From contig JBDVXK010000024.1 in assembly GCA_039964455.1 (NCBI GenBank), positions 62,001 through 126,000 of the forward strand: DNA of 64,000 nucleotides, in the 5' to 3' direction. Shown here piece by piece: positions 17,545 through 25,979 of the stretch (the stretch's first letter is position 1; each line of letters begins with the position of its first letter). The DNA comes from CALJFL01 sp039964455. GTDB lineage: Bacteria > Pseudomonadota > Gammaproteobacteria > Pseudomonadales > Halieaceae. The notes beneath the pieces were generated by a model, which was not told the origin of the DNA, did not search any database, and saw nothing but the letters and a program-made list of their open reading frames with translations. A program made the position numbers and the translations under genes.

Positions 17545-18042
17545 TTGTCGGACATTGTTATCCGCCCGGCCGGGCTACAGGACTCGGCCGCACTGTGCGA
17601 AATCTACAACCATTACATCGCCAACACTTTCATCACGTTTGAGGAAGACCTGCTGAGCGAATCCGATATGGAGCAGCGCCAGCAAAACGTGCATGCGGCC
17701 GGTCTACCCTGGCTTATCGCCGAAGACCGAGGCGCTGTGATCGGCTACGCTTATGGCAATACCTGGAAAGAACGCACAGCCTATCGCCACACCGCCGAGG
17801 TTACCGTCTACCTGGCACCCACATGCGTTGGCCGTGGCGCCGGCAGCAGCCTGTACCAAGGCTTGTTTGCCGCGTTAAAGGACAGTGCAGTGCATATCGC
17901 CATAGGCGGTATCGCCCTGCCCAATGAGGCCAGTGTTGCACTGCATGAAAAAATGGGCATGAAGAAAGTGGCCCATTTCAATGAGGTTGGTTACAAATTT
18001 GGCAAATGGATAGACGTTGGCTATTGGCAGGCCGTACTTTGA
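17545..18042 (+). CDS. GNAT N-acetyltransferase, phosphinothricin-acetyltransferase-like
   Basis: A 165-residue GNAT of the Pat/Bar type. The N-terminal IRPAGLQDSAALCEIYNHYI, the FEEDLLSESDMEQR helix, YAYGNTWKERTAYRHTAEVTVYL and a GRGAGSSLYQGL acetyl-CoA loop are characteristic. Such enzymes acetylate the amino group of phosphinothricin, methionine sulfoximine or related amino acids. A TTG start 15 bases after the octahaem stop is the only start that keeps the conserved N-terminus. It may ride on the cytochrome transcript, but a functional link is not evident. Confidence 0.85.
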   Translation: MSDIVIRPAGLQDSAALCEIYNHYIANTFITFEEDLLSESDMEQRQQNVHAAGLPWLIAEDRGAVIGYAYGNTWKERTAYRHTAEVTVYLAPTCVGRGAGSSLYQGLFAALKDSAVHIAIGGIALPNEASVALHEKMGMKKVAHFNEVGYKFGKWIDVGYWQAVL

Positions 18043-18092
18043 AGCAAGCCATGCCGGCACCCCAGCTTTCAGGCTCGAGAAATTAGCTGCGC

Positions 18093-19310
18093 CTAGTTCA
18101 CCGAGGCTGAAGGCGACAACCAGTCGCGCTTACGATACAACAGTGCAATCGCAAACAGCGCTACCAGGGCAAAGCCGGTCCAGACCGGTGGAAACATGAG
18201 TACATCAGCAAGCGCACCCATCGCCAGTGCACCTATCGCAGGCGCCCCCATTGCCAGCACAGTCCACAGGCTCAACACCCGCCCCCGATAATCTTCATCC
18301 ACCATCAGCTGCGCCAGGGCCTGGGTGCCGGTACCAACGATTGTTGTAATCATGCTCAGCCCCATAATCAGTACACTGAATGCCGTCACACCATTCAACC
18401 AGTGGACTGTCAGCATAGAGCAGGCACCGACTGCCAGACACAAGGTTACCAGCCGCAGAAGGCTGGCCTCGCGACTGGTTTGTCGGCTAACTACCAGGCC
18501 CCCGATAATCGAACCGGCACCAGCAGCCGCAGTCAATGTAGCCAACGTGGCGGCGCCACCTGAAAGCAGTTGACCCGACAGTGCCGGCAGAAGTTCCAGG
18601 GCTGTTCTTCCCAGCAAGCCATTGACCAAGGTGTAGGCGAGCACCAGCTTGATCGCAGGCCGTGTTCGAACATAGCGCAAGCCCTCACGGAACTGTTGCA
18701 GCAAAGAAAGGCTGGTGAGACGAATCGGCCGCGGCTCTATGCGTACAGTGAACAACAGCGCCAATGTACCCACAAACAACATCACGGCGACATAAAATGC
18801 AGCCGACAATGAGTAGTTGGACAACAGCCAGGCACCTACAGCAGGGCCGAAAATACGCGAGGTATTAAATATAATCGCCGAGATACCTATCGCACTGGGT
18901 AGCGCCTCCCGTTCCACCAACCGTGGAATCAACGCCAGACGTATGGGCGTGTGTGCAGATGAGGCCGCCCCCAACAAGGTCGCCATGCACAGCAACCACG
19001 GCAAGGAAAACTGACCACCACTGTTGGCAACACCAGCCAACAATGCAATCAGCCCCTGCAGGCAAACAGTCATGATCAAGCCGTTACGCGGGTTTATACG
19101 ATCCGCGACAATGCCGAAAACCGGCGACAGGAAAAACGTGGGCAACAACATCAGGCCCGCAACCACGCCCACCCAAAGAGCCGAATGGGTCAGTTCCCAG
19201 GCGCTCCAGCCCAATAGAAAACGGATAATCCAACCACCCAGCGTAGCCAGGCAACTGGAGGGGAAATAACGTCGGAAAAGCGGTTGCGAAAAGGCGGATT
19301 CGCGTCTCAC
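18093..19310 (-). CDS. MFS transporter (EntS/MFS_3-like exporter)
   Basis: A 405-residue, twelve-helix major facilitator protein. The N-terminal LFRRYFPSSCLATLGGWI, the first-loop motif FGIVADRINPR and the central cytoplasmic loop with LLQQFREGLRYVRTRP resemble the MFS_3/EntS group of exporters, which export siderophores, drugs or metabolites. Its GTG start overlaps the stop of the DUF2164 gene (GTGA), making it the last gene of a seven-gene operon. Substrate unknown. Confidence 0.85.
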   Translation of the reverse strand: MRRESAFSQPLFRRYFPSSCLATLGGWIIRFLLGWSAWELTHSALWVGVVAGLMLLPTFFLSPVFGIVADRINPRNGLIMTVCLQGLIALLAGVANSGGQFSLPWLLCMATLLGAASSAHTPIRLALIPRLVEREALPSAIGISAIIFNTSRIFGPAVGAWLLSNYSLSAAFYVAVMLFVGTLALLFTVRIEPRPIRLTSLSLLQQFREGLRYVRTRPAIKLVLAYTLVNGLLGRTALELLPALSGQLLSGGAATLATLTAAAGAGSIIGGLVVSRQTSREASLLRLVTLCLAVGACSMLTVHWLNGVTAFSVLIMGLSMITTIVGTGTQALAQLMVDEDYRGRVLSLWTVLAMGAPAIGALAMGALADVLMFPPVWTGFALVALFAIALLYRKRDWLSPSASVN

Positions 19311-19591
19311 GAGGGCGGTGGCTTCTCTATCTCAGCAATTGCGTCCTGAATATCATCGATACGCGAGGATAGGACCGCCTGGGCGTCCTGCAGCCCCTGA
19401 TTATAGAACTCCGGGCCGATTTCGCTGGCAAAGAAGTCCAGCAGAAACTCCGCGTCAAACTGGCCTATTTCCTGGTTCAGCTCGGCTTCGAAATAGCGCT
19501 GTATCTTATGCACCACAACACTCTTTCGGTCACTATCAAACTCGATAACTAAATCTCCCAGCGATACTTGCGTAGCCAGACAGTTAACCAC
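19307..19591 (-). CDS. DUF2164 family protein
   Basis: A small acidic protein of the DUF2164 family. KIQRYFEAELNQEIGQFDAEF, LLDFFASEIGPEFYNQGL and DAQAVL follow the family pattern, whose function is unknown. The listed GTG start lies 43 bases inside the end of the permease gene. The family usually begins near LVIEFDSDRK, about 13 residues in, where only non-canonical codons (TTA, GTT, ATC) occur after a GGGAG sequence. The true start is therefore uncertain. It ends in a GTGA overlap with the MFS gene. Confidence 0.7.
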   Translation of the reverse strand: MVNCLATQVSLGDLVIEFDSDRKSVVVHKIQRYFEAELNQEIGQFDAEFLLDFFASEIGPEFYNQGLQDAQAVLSSRIDDIQDAIAEIEKPPPS

Positions 19592-20592
19592 AATAGCAGC
19601 GCGCAGAGTATCAACCCGAAGACAATACTCAGCCCGTCGACGGCATCCCAGTTGGGGCCGTGAATGTAAAAGCCCAGGGGCGAGGCGTCACTGAGGCTGG
19701 GCACATGACGACTGATGGCCCCGGCGATATAGCCTCTTCCCAGAAAGATCTGCTCCAGAATTATCAGCCCGATAACCGGGCCTGCGGCCAACATAAACGG
19801 TGAACGACGCGCCGCCGCTGACGCTAGCAACAACCAGGCGCAAGCGGGCGCTATCAACAGGGCAGTGAGAATCCAGCCACCCACCTGGTCAAACAGCAGG
19901 CGACCAAAATGAATATTGCCCAGCACCAGCTGATAGGGGTCCATCTCCATGCGCCACACCAGCAACATCGACAACAGTACTACCGCAAACTGGGTTACCA
20001 GGCTCACCGCAATAAATATTCCCGGCGCTACCACCAGTGCGACTGCGAACTTGCTAAGCACCTCCTCCCACTCAGAGACAGGCATAGAGCGCCAAAACAA
20101 GATGCTGCGATCCTTGCGGTCGGTGTACAGCGTGCCGAGAAGATAATTGGCAGTCACGAAAAACAGCACCAGAAGCATCAATATGTGCACAGCGTTCAAC
20201 ACAGGATTGAGGCTCTCCAGCTTTTCATCAAGCTCCTTGGCAAGATCGGGGCCACCACGCGGGCTGAATGTCCACTCACGGTCAAAGTCCCAGGCGTCGC
20301 TATCGACGGCGCCCATTTCTTCTTCCACGGTGTACTCAACGCTGTCGCCAGTGTCATCATCACTATCAATGTGAATAGTAATATTCATGCCGCTGGCAGT
20401 CTGCTCCTGCAGTATCACCTGCAGTACCGCATCTCCCATAACACTGATTCTGTTGGCCAAAAGCACGCTGCCCAGCATCACCAGAACCAGCAGGAACGCA
20501 ATAGCCACCGGCGTCCAGCACAAGGAGTTTTTGTATTCCTGTAACTCCCGCTGCACCAGCGTAAACAACTTCGTTGAAGATGCTTCAGCCAT
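19549..20592 (-). CDS. ABC-2 type transporter permease
   Basis: A 347-residue permease with about six to seven membrane helices: one near residues 25-47, then a periplasmic domain of about 80 residues (acidic, DDDTGDSVEYTVEEE), then five helices from about residue 135 on. This is the layout of the ABC-2 efflux permeases that pair with YtrB-type ATPases. Its ATG overlaps the ATPase gene's stop by eight bases. The cytoplasmic YTDRKDRSILFWRSMPVSEWE loop is the usual coupling segment. It probably exports an unknown compound or acts in envelope stress resistance. Confidence 0.82.
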   Translation of the reverse strand: MAEASSTKLFTLVQRELQEYKNSLCWTPVAIAFLLVLVMLGSVLLANRISVMGDAVLQVILQEQTASGMNITIHIDSDDDTGDSVEYTVEEEMGAVDSDAWDFDREWTFSPRGGPDLAKELDEKLESLNPVLNAVHILMLLVLFFVTANYLLGTLYTDRKDRSILFWRSMPVSEWEEVLSKFAVALVVAPGIFIAVSLVTQFAVVLLSMLLVWRMEMDPYQLVLGNIHFGRLLFDQVGGWILTALLIAPACAWLLLASAAARRSPFMLAAGPVIGLIILEQIFLGRGYIAGAISRHVPSLSDASPLGFYIHGPNWDAVDGLSIVFGLILCALLLWLTVWLRKYRWEI

Positions 20593-21448
20593 GGTTGTGT
20601 TCTCCCCCTACCTTGGCAACAAAAAGATCAGATACCGACGGCGTGCGCAATTCACCCAGCGACGCCAACACCTCCCGCTCGATACCTTCGAAAATATAGG
20701 CCTTGCCACCCAGAATGCTGCGCTTGCCAACATAGGGGATCGCTTCAGCCTTACTGGCAGCCTCTCCTACCGCATGCACCTCGACAAATTCCTCTTCCAT
20801 CGCCGGCATTGTTTTTTGCAGAATCAGCTTGCCGCGATCCATGAAAAGCACTTCGGTCAGAATGTTCTGCACCTCCTCCACCTGGTGGGTAGAGATAATA
20901 ATTGTGCGCTCGCCGTCGAAATAGTCATTAAGCAGTTGCTCGAAAAAGCGTTTACGGAACAGTATATCCAGCCCCAGTGTCGGCTCATCGAGAATAAGCA
21001 GTTTGGCATCAATCGCCATGACCACGGCGAGATGTAACTGCACCGTCATGCCCTTGGACAAATCCCTAACGCGGCGATTGAGCTTCACATCGGTGGTAGC
21101 CAGAAAATCTTCGGCTTGCGATCGATTAAATCGTGGGTGAGTTCCGGTAACGTAATCAAGCAACTGGTCTACACGCATCCAGCCTGGCAGCACTGCCGTA
21201 TCGGCAATAAAACACACCTGCTCCATTAAACTCGCTCGCTGCCGACGCGGATCCACCCCCAGCACGTCCACATCGCCCTTGCAGTCTGCCAACCCAAGCA
21301 GCGCGCGTAACAGCGTGGTTTTGCCAGCACCATTCGGGCCGATGAGGCCAATCACGCTGCCTGTGGATACGCTCAGATCTACACCATCCAGTGCCTTTAC
21401 ATCGCCGAAGCTTCGGCTCAGACCCGCGGCTCGAACTATCTCACTCAC
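20585..21448 (-). CDS. ABC transporter ATP-binding protein (YtrB-like)
   Basis: A 287-residue ATPase. Walker A is GPNGAGKT, the signature loop is LSKGM, and Walker B is LLILDEPTLGLD followed by an H-loop (STHQVEE). A C-terminal extension of about 60 residues is common in ABC-2-linked ATPases. The GTG at 21448 is chosen because GGAG precedes it by six bases and it overlaps the end of the GntR gene; an ATG seven codons earlier is less likely. With the next gene it forms an efflux-type ABC pair. Confidence 0.88.
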   Translation of the reverse strand: MSEIVRAAGLSRSFGDVKALDGVDLSVSTGSVIGLIGPNGAGKTTLLRALLGLADCKGDVDVLGVDPRRQRASLMEQVCFIADTAVLPGWMRVDQLLDYVTGTHPRFNRSQAEDFLATTDVKLNRRVRDLSKGMTVQLHLAVVMAIDAKLLILDEPTLGLDILFRKRFFEQLLNDYFDGERTIIISTHQVEEVQNILTEVLFMDRGKLILQKTMPAMEEEFVEVHAVGEAASKAEAIPYVGKRSILGGKAYIFEGIEREVLASLGELRTPSVSDLFVAKVGGEHNHG

Positions 21449-21818
21449 TGTTGTCTCCCACGCTCGCACGCAGCTGCGTCACTATCTCATCCATATCCAG
21501 ACCAAGCCGTTGCATCTTTTGGGCAAAAGCCGGCACGTCTTCATCAATAAAACGTTGTTGCTCATTATTCGTCAGCGAGCCGCGTGCACCGGAGGTCACA
21601 AACATGCCCAATCCGCGACGCTTCTCCAGCAGGCCGACTTCAACCAACTCCTGGTAGGCCTTCCCCACCGTCAGATGATTGATTTGATAATCTGCCGCTA
21701 CCTGTCTCACAGAAGGCACCGCCTCCCCCTCTGAAAAGCTGCCATCCATTATTCTCTCCACGACCATATCCCGAAGCTGCCGGTAAATCGGTTGATTGTC
21801 ATTCCACTCGACAGTCAA
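21441..21818 (-). CDS. GntR family transcriptional regulator, YtrA subfamily
   Basis: A 125-residue regulator. The winged-helix domain (IYRQLRDMVVERIMDGSFSE, VPSVRQVAADYQINHLTVGKAYQEL, then a GLLEKRRGLGMFV wing) is followed only by a short C-terminal dimerisation helix pair, the hallmark of YtrA-type GntR proteins. These usually repress their own operon, which typically holds ABC genes, as here. Start is TTG with GGGAG upstream. The inverted repeat at 22880 over the operon promoter is the likely operator. Confidence 0.9.
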   Translation of the reverse strand: MTVEWNDNQPIYRQLRDMVVERIMDGSFSEGEAVPSVRQVAADYQINHLTVGKAYQELVEVGLLEKRRGLGMFVTSGARGSLTNNEQQRFIDEDVPAFAQKMQRLGLDMDEIVTQLRASVGDNSE

Positions 21819-21837
21819 GACTTAGGCTCCCTGATCT

Positions 21838-22659
21838 TCATTCGTTGAGGTGAATTCCACCGGAGCCCAGCACGGACTGGTTGATCTCAGGCTCGCCGCG
21901 GTAATAGACATCGCCGCTCCCCATGATCATCACCTCCAGTTCCTGCACTTCCCCAACCTGAGCAGTTCCAGAGCCCACAATATTGAGCTCTACATCGCGA
22001 GCACTGACATCGCGCATATCAACATCACCGGAACCGACAATATGCACAAGCAACTCGTCGGCACTACCAGCCTCGACAGCGACATCGCCAGAGCCATTCA
22101 GCGAAACCTCGGTGTCGCCTGCCTCCATCTCGCCGACTGCGATATCGCCGGAGCCGGAAACCGTCATCTGAAGTTTCTTCGATGCGAGCGTTGCGACTTC
22201 GATATCACCCGAGCCACTCACCTGCAGCGTAATGTCGCTGCCCTCCAGCGCAAACACTCGCAGGTCGCCAGAGCCCTCTACCACGCCATTAAATGTCTCG
22301 ACGACGGCGGGCTTCAGGTAAACCTCACCGGAACCTACCAATTCCACATGCTCCAGCTCAATCACGGTCAGCTTGTATTGCACATCACCGAAGCTGCCAG
22401 AGGCATCGTCCTCGGTGCGCCCGAGTACCAGAGTGTCACGGTCATCTACAAAAAACGGCTGCTGACCCAGGGAGGATTCACTACCGCGCAGTTGCAGAAG
22501 CACCTCATCGCCCTGACTGATTTCGACTTCCACCGATCCATAGACCAGAATTTTTTCAAACTGAAGCCCCTCTACCCTGCGTGTTTCGGCCGCGGCGACA
22601 AGCTGCGAGACGAAGAACGACGCCAGCAATACCGCAATGCACTGTGCGTAGCTATTCAC
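21838..22659 (-). CDS. Head GIN domain-containing (DUF2807) secreted protein
   Basis: A 273-residue protein. A signal peptide (about 24 residues, ending near LVAAAE) leads into a beta-helix-like domain built of repeated short strands separated by GSGD/GSGE turns (VGSGEVYLKP, VSGSGDIEV, LNGSGDVAV, VGSGDVDM, MGSGDVYY). This is the head GIN domain found in Bacteroidetes adhesin heads and some envelope proteins of unknown function. The GTG at 22659 is preceded by GGGAG and overlaps the stop of the upstream small membrane gene. Its position in a YtrA-ABC operon suggests a periplasmic or surface partner of the transporter. Confidence 0.8.
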   Translation of the reverse strand: MNSYAQCIAVLLASFFVSQLVAAAETRRVEGLQFEKILVYGSVEVEISQGDEVLLQLRGSESSLGQQPFFVDDRDTLVLGRTEDDASGSFGDVQYKLTVIELEHVELVGSGEVYLKPAVVETFNGVVEGSGDLRVFALEGSDITLQVSGSGDIEVATLASKKLQMTVSGSGDIAVGEMEAGDTEVSLNGSGDVAVEAGSADELLVHIVGSGDVDMRDVSARDVELNIVGSGTAQVGEVQELEVMIMGSGDVYYRGEPEINQSVLGSGGIHLNE

Positions 22660-22864
22660 TCCCTGACTCCCGCGCACCAAACTGCCTACGCCAGCCCAGG
22701 GCAATCTCAATCACGATTGCTGCCGGGACAAAGGATGCGATGCCCAGCCAGCCGCCACCCAGCGCACTCATCAGGGCGCAGACCATGAACAGGGCCGCGT
22801 ATATAAGAACATGATCATCTGCCGGTGCCAGTAGCACCCCGCGCTCTCTCATAATCATTTTCAT
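22652..22864 (-). CDS. Small two-helix membrane protein, first gene of the YtrA operon
   Basis: A 70-residue protein with two hydrophobic helices (about residues 19-36 and 38-56) and a charged C-terminus (WRRQFGARESG). I do not recognise a family. It begins 16 bases from the operator/promoter and overlaps the next gene by eight bases, so it is the leader gene of the seven-gene operon. Confidence 0.65.
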   Translation of the reverse strand: MKMIMRERGVLLAPADDHVLIYAALFMVCALMSALGGGWLGIASFVPAAIVIEIALGWRRQFGARESGSE

Positions 22865-22879
22865 CTTCTCTTTGATATA

Positions 22880-22901
22880 GTGTTATATATAACTATAACA
22901 C
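22880..22901 (-). promoter_or_regulatory. Inverted-repeat operator of the YtrA-type operon
   Basis: GTGTTATA-TATAAC-TATAACAC is a perfect inverted repeat with eight-base arms and a six-base centre. It overlaps the -10 (TATAGT, 22892-22897) of the promoter described next. Size and place fit a YtrA-type GntR operator that blocks RNA polymerase. Confidence 0.75.
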
Positions 22902-22919
22902 CTAATTTGAAGCGCGCAA
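22892..22919 (-). promoter_or_regulatory. Predicted sigma70 promoter of the YtrA-type operon
   Basis: On the minus strand, -35 TTGCGC (22914-22919) and -10 TATAGT (22892-22897) are 16 bases apart. The inferred start site is about 20 bases before the first gene, leaving a very short leader. Confidence 0.55.
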
Positions 22920-22974
22920 GAAAAAACAGCTCTCTTTTATATTTATCAATAATTACAGTGACTTACGGGGGATT

Positions 22975-23370
22975 TCAGGGTGTAAGCTGGAGACTCTTTC
23001 GCATATTGGCTGCTATAGAGGTGGCTACGCGCTTGGCGCGCTCGGCCTTGTGACCGCTGAAATTTGCATCAACGGTGGACACAAATGTCTGCAACCAACG
23101 TTCAAAATCCGCCGGTTCAAGCGCACGCTTGCTGTGCAGTTGCCTATGAATGTTCATCGTGTGCCGACGATAAGACTCCTCGCCCAGCAACAACTTGCTC
23201 CAGTAATCCTTGATGTGGGGCAAATGCACCGCAAGGTCGATACCGGCAACGTCTACAAAGATCGGGGCAAGGATCTCATCACTCAACATTTGCTGGTAAA
23301 ACAGATCGACGAAGGCGTCTATACGCTCGCGTGAATCCAGGTCGACGGGGGATTGCGCTACAACCGACAC
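22975..23370 (-). CDS. Group III truncated haemoglobin
   Basis: A 131-residue globin of group III (trHbP). It shows FVDLFYQQMLSDEILAPIF near the B-C helices, an IKDYWSKLLLGEESYRRHTMNIHRQL region with the haem-pocket Trp and His residues, and a C-terminal ANMRKSL helix. Group III globins bind oxygen or nitric oxide and are often tied to peroxide or nitrogen-oxide handling. The GTG start is two bases after the der stop, so it is the last gene of the long operon; a link to nitrogen-oxide chemistry in this organism would fit the octahaem pair but is inferred. Confidence 0.9.
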   Translation of the reverse strand: MSVVAQSPVDLDSRERIDAFVDLFYQQMLSDEILAPIFVDVAGIDLAVHLPHIKDYWSKLLLGEESYRRHTMNIHRQLHSKRALEPADFERWLQTFVSTVDANFSGHKAERAKRVATSIAANMRKSLQLTP

Positions 23371-23372
23371 CG

Positions 23373-24791
23373 TTAGCGGTCCTTACGTTTGCGGCTCTTC
23401 TTGCTCTTCTTGACGTGAGCCATCATGCGCCGCTTGCGCGATACCTGCCGCTGGGTAAGCTTGTTCCGCTTTTCCGCATAGGGGTTGTCGCTGCTACGAA
23501 ACTCGATGCGCACGGGAGTACCCACCAGCTTGAGTTCTCGCCTGAATGTTTTTTCCAGATAACGTTGGTAGCTGGTTGGTACCTTGCCGGTCTGGGTGCC
23601 GTGCAGAACGATCAGCGGGGGGTTCTGGCCACCGGCGTGGGCATAACGCAGCTTGATACGCCTGCCATTCATCATCGGTGGCGGATGATCAAACACCGCC
23701 CCTTCCAGAATTCGCGTCAATGTATTGGTATTCAGCTTGCGCGTCGCCGACTGGTAAGCGGCGTCAATGGACTTGTACAGATGGCCCACACCTGTGCCGT
23801 GAAGCGCCGAGATAAAATGGGTATCGGCGTAATCGGCAAACTGTAGCCTGCGCTGCAGCTCGGATTTAATGCGCTCGCGCTGATCACTCTCAACGCCATC
23901 CCACTTGTTAACCGCCAGCACCAGGCCACGTCCGGCATCAATACAGTGGCCCAGCAAATGCATATCCTGATCTACCAGGCCCTCGTGAGCGTCCATCACC
24001 AGCACCACAACATGGGCATCGTCGATCGCTTTCAGCGTCTTGACGATAGAAAATTTCTCGACGGTTTCGCGTACATTTTTACGGCGACGTACACCGGCAG
24101 TATCTATCAATGTGTACTGGCTGTCGCCGCGCTCAAAATCGATATAAATACTGTCGCGGGTGGTTCCCGGCTGATCGAAAACAACGACTCGCTCTTCGCC
24201 CAACAGGCGATTGACCAGTGTCGACTTGCCGACATTGGGCCGGCCGACAATTGCCACCCGGGTACTATCGGGAAATTGCGACTCCGGCAGCGGCTCAGGT
24301 TCGGGAAAAGAATCCAATATGGCATCGACCATATTACGCACGCCGCGCCCGTGGGCGGCGGCAATCGCAAACATAGACTCGACACCCAGCGCATAAAAGT
24401 CGCCCTGGGCAACCTCCTCATTCACGCCATCAATCTTGTTAACTATAAGGTGAAATACCTTGTTGCGCTGGCGCAGATGCTTGGCCAACGCCTCGTCGGT
24501 AGGGTTCAGCCCCTCGCGGGCATCTACCATCATGAGGACAGCGTCGGCTTCTTCTATCGCTGCCAGAGACTGTCCGGCCATTTGCGAGTCGATGCCTTGC
24601 TCGTCACCGCTGATACCGCCGGTGTCGATAACCACACAGGGCCGGTTACCCAGGCGCACCTCACCATACTTGCGATCACGAGTGAGGCCAGCGTAGTCAG
24701 CAACCAGCGCATCACGGCTGCGCGTGAGCTGGTTAAACAGGGTTGATTTACCCACGTTGGGACGACCGACGAGGGCGATAACCGGAATCAT
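23373..24791 (-). CDS. der: Ribosome biogenesis GTPase Der
   Basis: A 472-residue double-GTPase (EngA) needed for 50S subunit assembly. Each G domain has its own P-loop GRPNVGKST (about residues 8-16 and 186-194), with G3 DTGG/DTAG and G4 NKID/NKWD, then a KH-like C-terminal domain and a Lys/Arg-rich tail. It follows bamB by nine bases, the standard gammaproteobacterial order. Confidence 0.97.
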   Translation of the reverse strand: MIPVIALVGRPNVGKSTLFNQLTRSRDALVADYAGLTRDRKYGEVRLGNRPCVVIDTGGISGDEQGIDSQMAGQSLAAIEEADAVLMMVDAREGLNPTDEALAKHLRQRNKVFHLIVNKIDGVNEEVAQGDFYALGVESMFAIAAAHGRGVRNMVDAILDSFPEPEPLPESQFPDSTRVAIVGRPNVGKSTLVNRLLGEERVVVFDQPGTTRDSIYIDFERGDSQYTLIDTAGVRRRKNVRETVEKFSIVKTLKAIDDAHVVVLVMDAHEGLVDQDMHLLGHCIDAGRGLVLAVNKWDGVESDQRERIKSELQRRLQFADYADTHFISALHGTGVGHLYKSIDAAYQSATRKLNTNTLTRILEGAVFDHPPPMMNGRRIKLRYAHAGGQNPPLIVLHGTQTGKVPTSYQRYLEKTFRRELKLVGTPVRIEFRSSDNPYAEKRNKLTQRQVSRKRRMMAHVKKSKKSRKRKDR

Positions 24792-24800
24792 GTCAGTGGC

Positions 24801-25976
24801 CTAGTTCTTCGCCGTTATCTCGTACGCGATCAGCTTGCCGCTGTTGCCAAACACGTAGAGAACGTTGCCATCAGCAAGCATGTCGGCGCGAGCGCCTTTG
24901 CCGTCAGCTTTTACCCGCCCGGCAAACTCGCCGTCCACCTGCGACATCAGGTGAATGTAACCCTCAAAGTCAGCGACAGCGACGTAACTACTCACTGGCG
25001 TAGGCCGGGACAGCTCGCGATAGGAAAGTGTGTCCTGCTGCCAGCGCAGGCCCTGACCATTGCGCAGATAAGCGGTAACTGTGCCATCCTCATCGGTGAC
25101 ATAAACATTACCGAAGCCCTGACTCACACCCGAGAAAGACGAGACATTGCGCTGCCACATCTTGCGACCGTTGGTCGCATCAATGGCGACAACCCGGCCC
25201 TGATAGCTGGCCGCATACAATTCGTTTCCTTCAAGAGCCATAGTGCCGTCAATATCAACAATGCGCTCGATCTCGGATCGCCCCTGGGAAATCGCCACTC
25301 GCGCCTCCCACAGCGTAGTACCGTTACGGGCATTGAAAGCCAGTACCCGACCATTGGCGAAGCCGGCATAAATGACGTTGTTCCGCAGTATGGGCGTGCC
25401 CGTACCGCGAATCGTCAACACCGGCACATTACTGTCGTAGGTCCACAGTTTTTCGCCAGTCTCGAAATCCAGCCCCTGCAGCTTGCCGTCGTAGGACTGG
25501 GCGACCACGACCTTGCCGTCACCCTGTGGCGGAGCGAGAACTTCACCGGTCAACCTGGTACTCCAGACAACAGCACCACTGTTGGCATCAAGACGTATTA
25601 CCGAGCCGTCACTGCTGCCCAATAGTAACGAGCCGTCGTAATAACCCACACCGCCGGATAAACCGGTTTCAAGATCTGTGGACCATAGCTTCTTGCCACG
25701 GGAGCGCTCCAGCGCCTTGACTTCACCCTCGGCAGAGGCGGCGTAAATTGTACTGCTCGTCATCACGGGCTGTAACTTGTAAAGGCCTTTGCCCTGACCG
25801 TCACCCACTCCCGTAGACCAGAGCTTTTTGATTTTTACAGTCTGCTCGAACTTAATCAGTTCGGCGGGTGCATTGGCATCATCATCGTCATCGGCAAACC
25901 AACCTTTTACCGTGCTGCAAGCGCCCAGACTGACCAGCATGAACAACACCAGACCTGTGCGGAGAATCATCGTCAT
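24801..25976 (-). CDS. bamB: Outer membrane assembly lipoprotein BamB
   Basis: A 391-residue beta-propeller subunit of the BAM complex, which inserts outer-membrane proteins. A lipobox SLGAC (Cys20) follows the signal sequence. The rest is a series of propeller blades with recurring A-x-D-x-x-x-G-x-x-x-W motifs (VIRLDANSGAVVWSTRL, LQGLDFETGEKLWTYDSN, VLAFNARNGTTLWEARV, VVAIDATNGRKMWQRNV). Lies between yfgM and der as expected. Confidence 0.96.
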   Translation of the reverse strand: MTMILRTGLVLFMLVSLGACSTVKGWFADDDDDANAPAELIKFEQTVKIKKLWSTGVGDGQGKGLYKLQPVMTSSTIYAASAEGEVKALERSRGKKLWSTDLETGLSGGVGYYDGSLLLGSSDGSVIRLDANSGAVVWSTRLTGEVLAPPQGDGKVVVAQSYDGKLQGLDFETGEKLWTYDSNVPVLTIRGTGTPILRNNVIYAGFANGRVLAFNARNGTTLWEARVAISQGRSEIERIVDIDGTMALEGNELYAASYQGRVVAIDATNGRKMWQRNVSSFSGVSQGFGNVYVTDEDGTVTAYLRNGQGLRWQQDTLSYRELSRPTPVSSYVAVADFEGYIHLMSQVDGEFAGRVKADGKGARADMLADGNVLYVFGNSGKLIAYEITAKN

Positions 25977-25979
25977 GGT

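Noticed and set aside
21900..22350. Repetitive DNA suggestive of a CRISPR or tandem repeat array
   Set aside because: The repeats are codons for GSGD/GSGE turns of a beta-helix protein, irregularly spaced and not identical.
21850..22788. A 312-codon open frame antisense to the GIN-head gene
   Set aside because: It arises from the repeated GSGD codons read on the other strand, has no family-like sequence and no ribosome site, and the minus-strand protein is clearly coding.
23946..24746. A 266-codon frame antisense to der
   Set aside because: Shadow of the der coding sequence.
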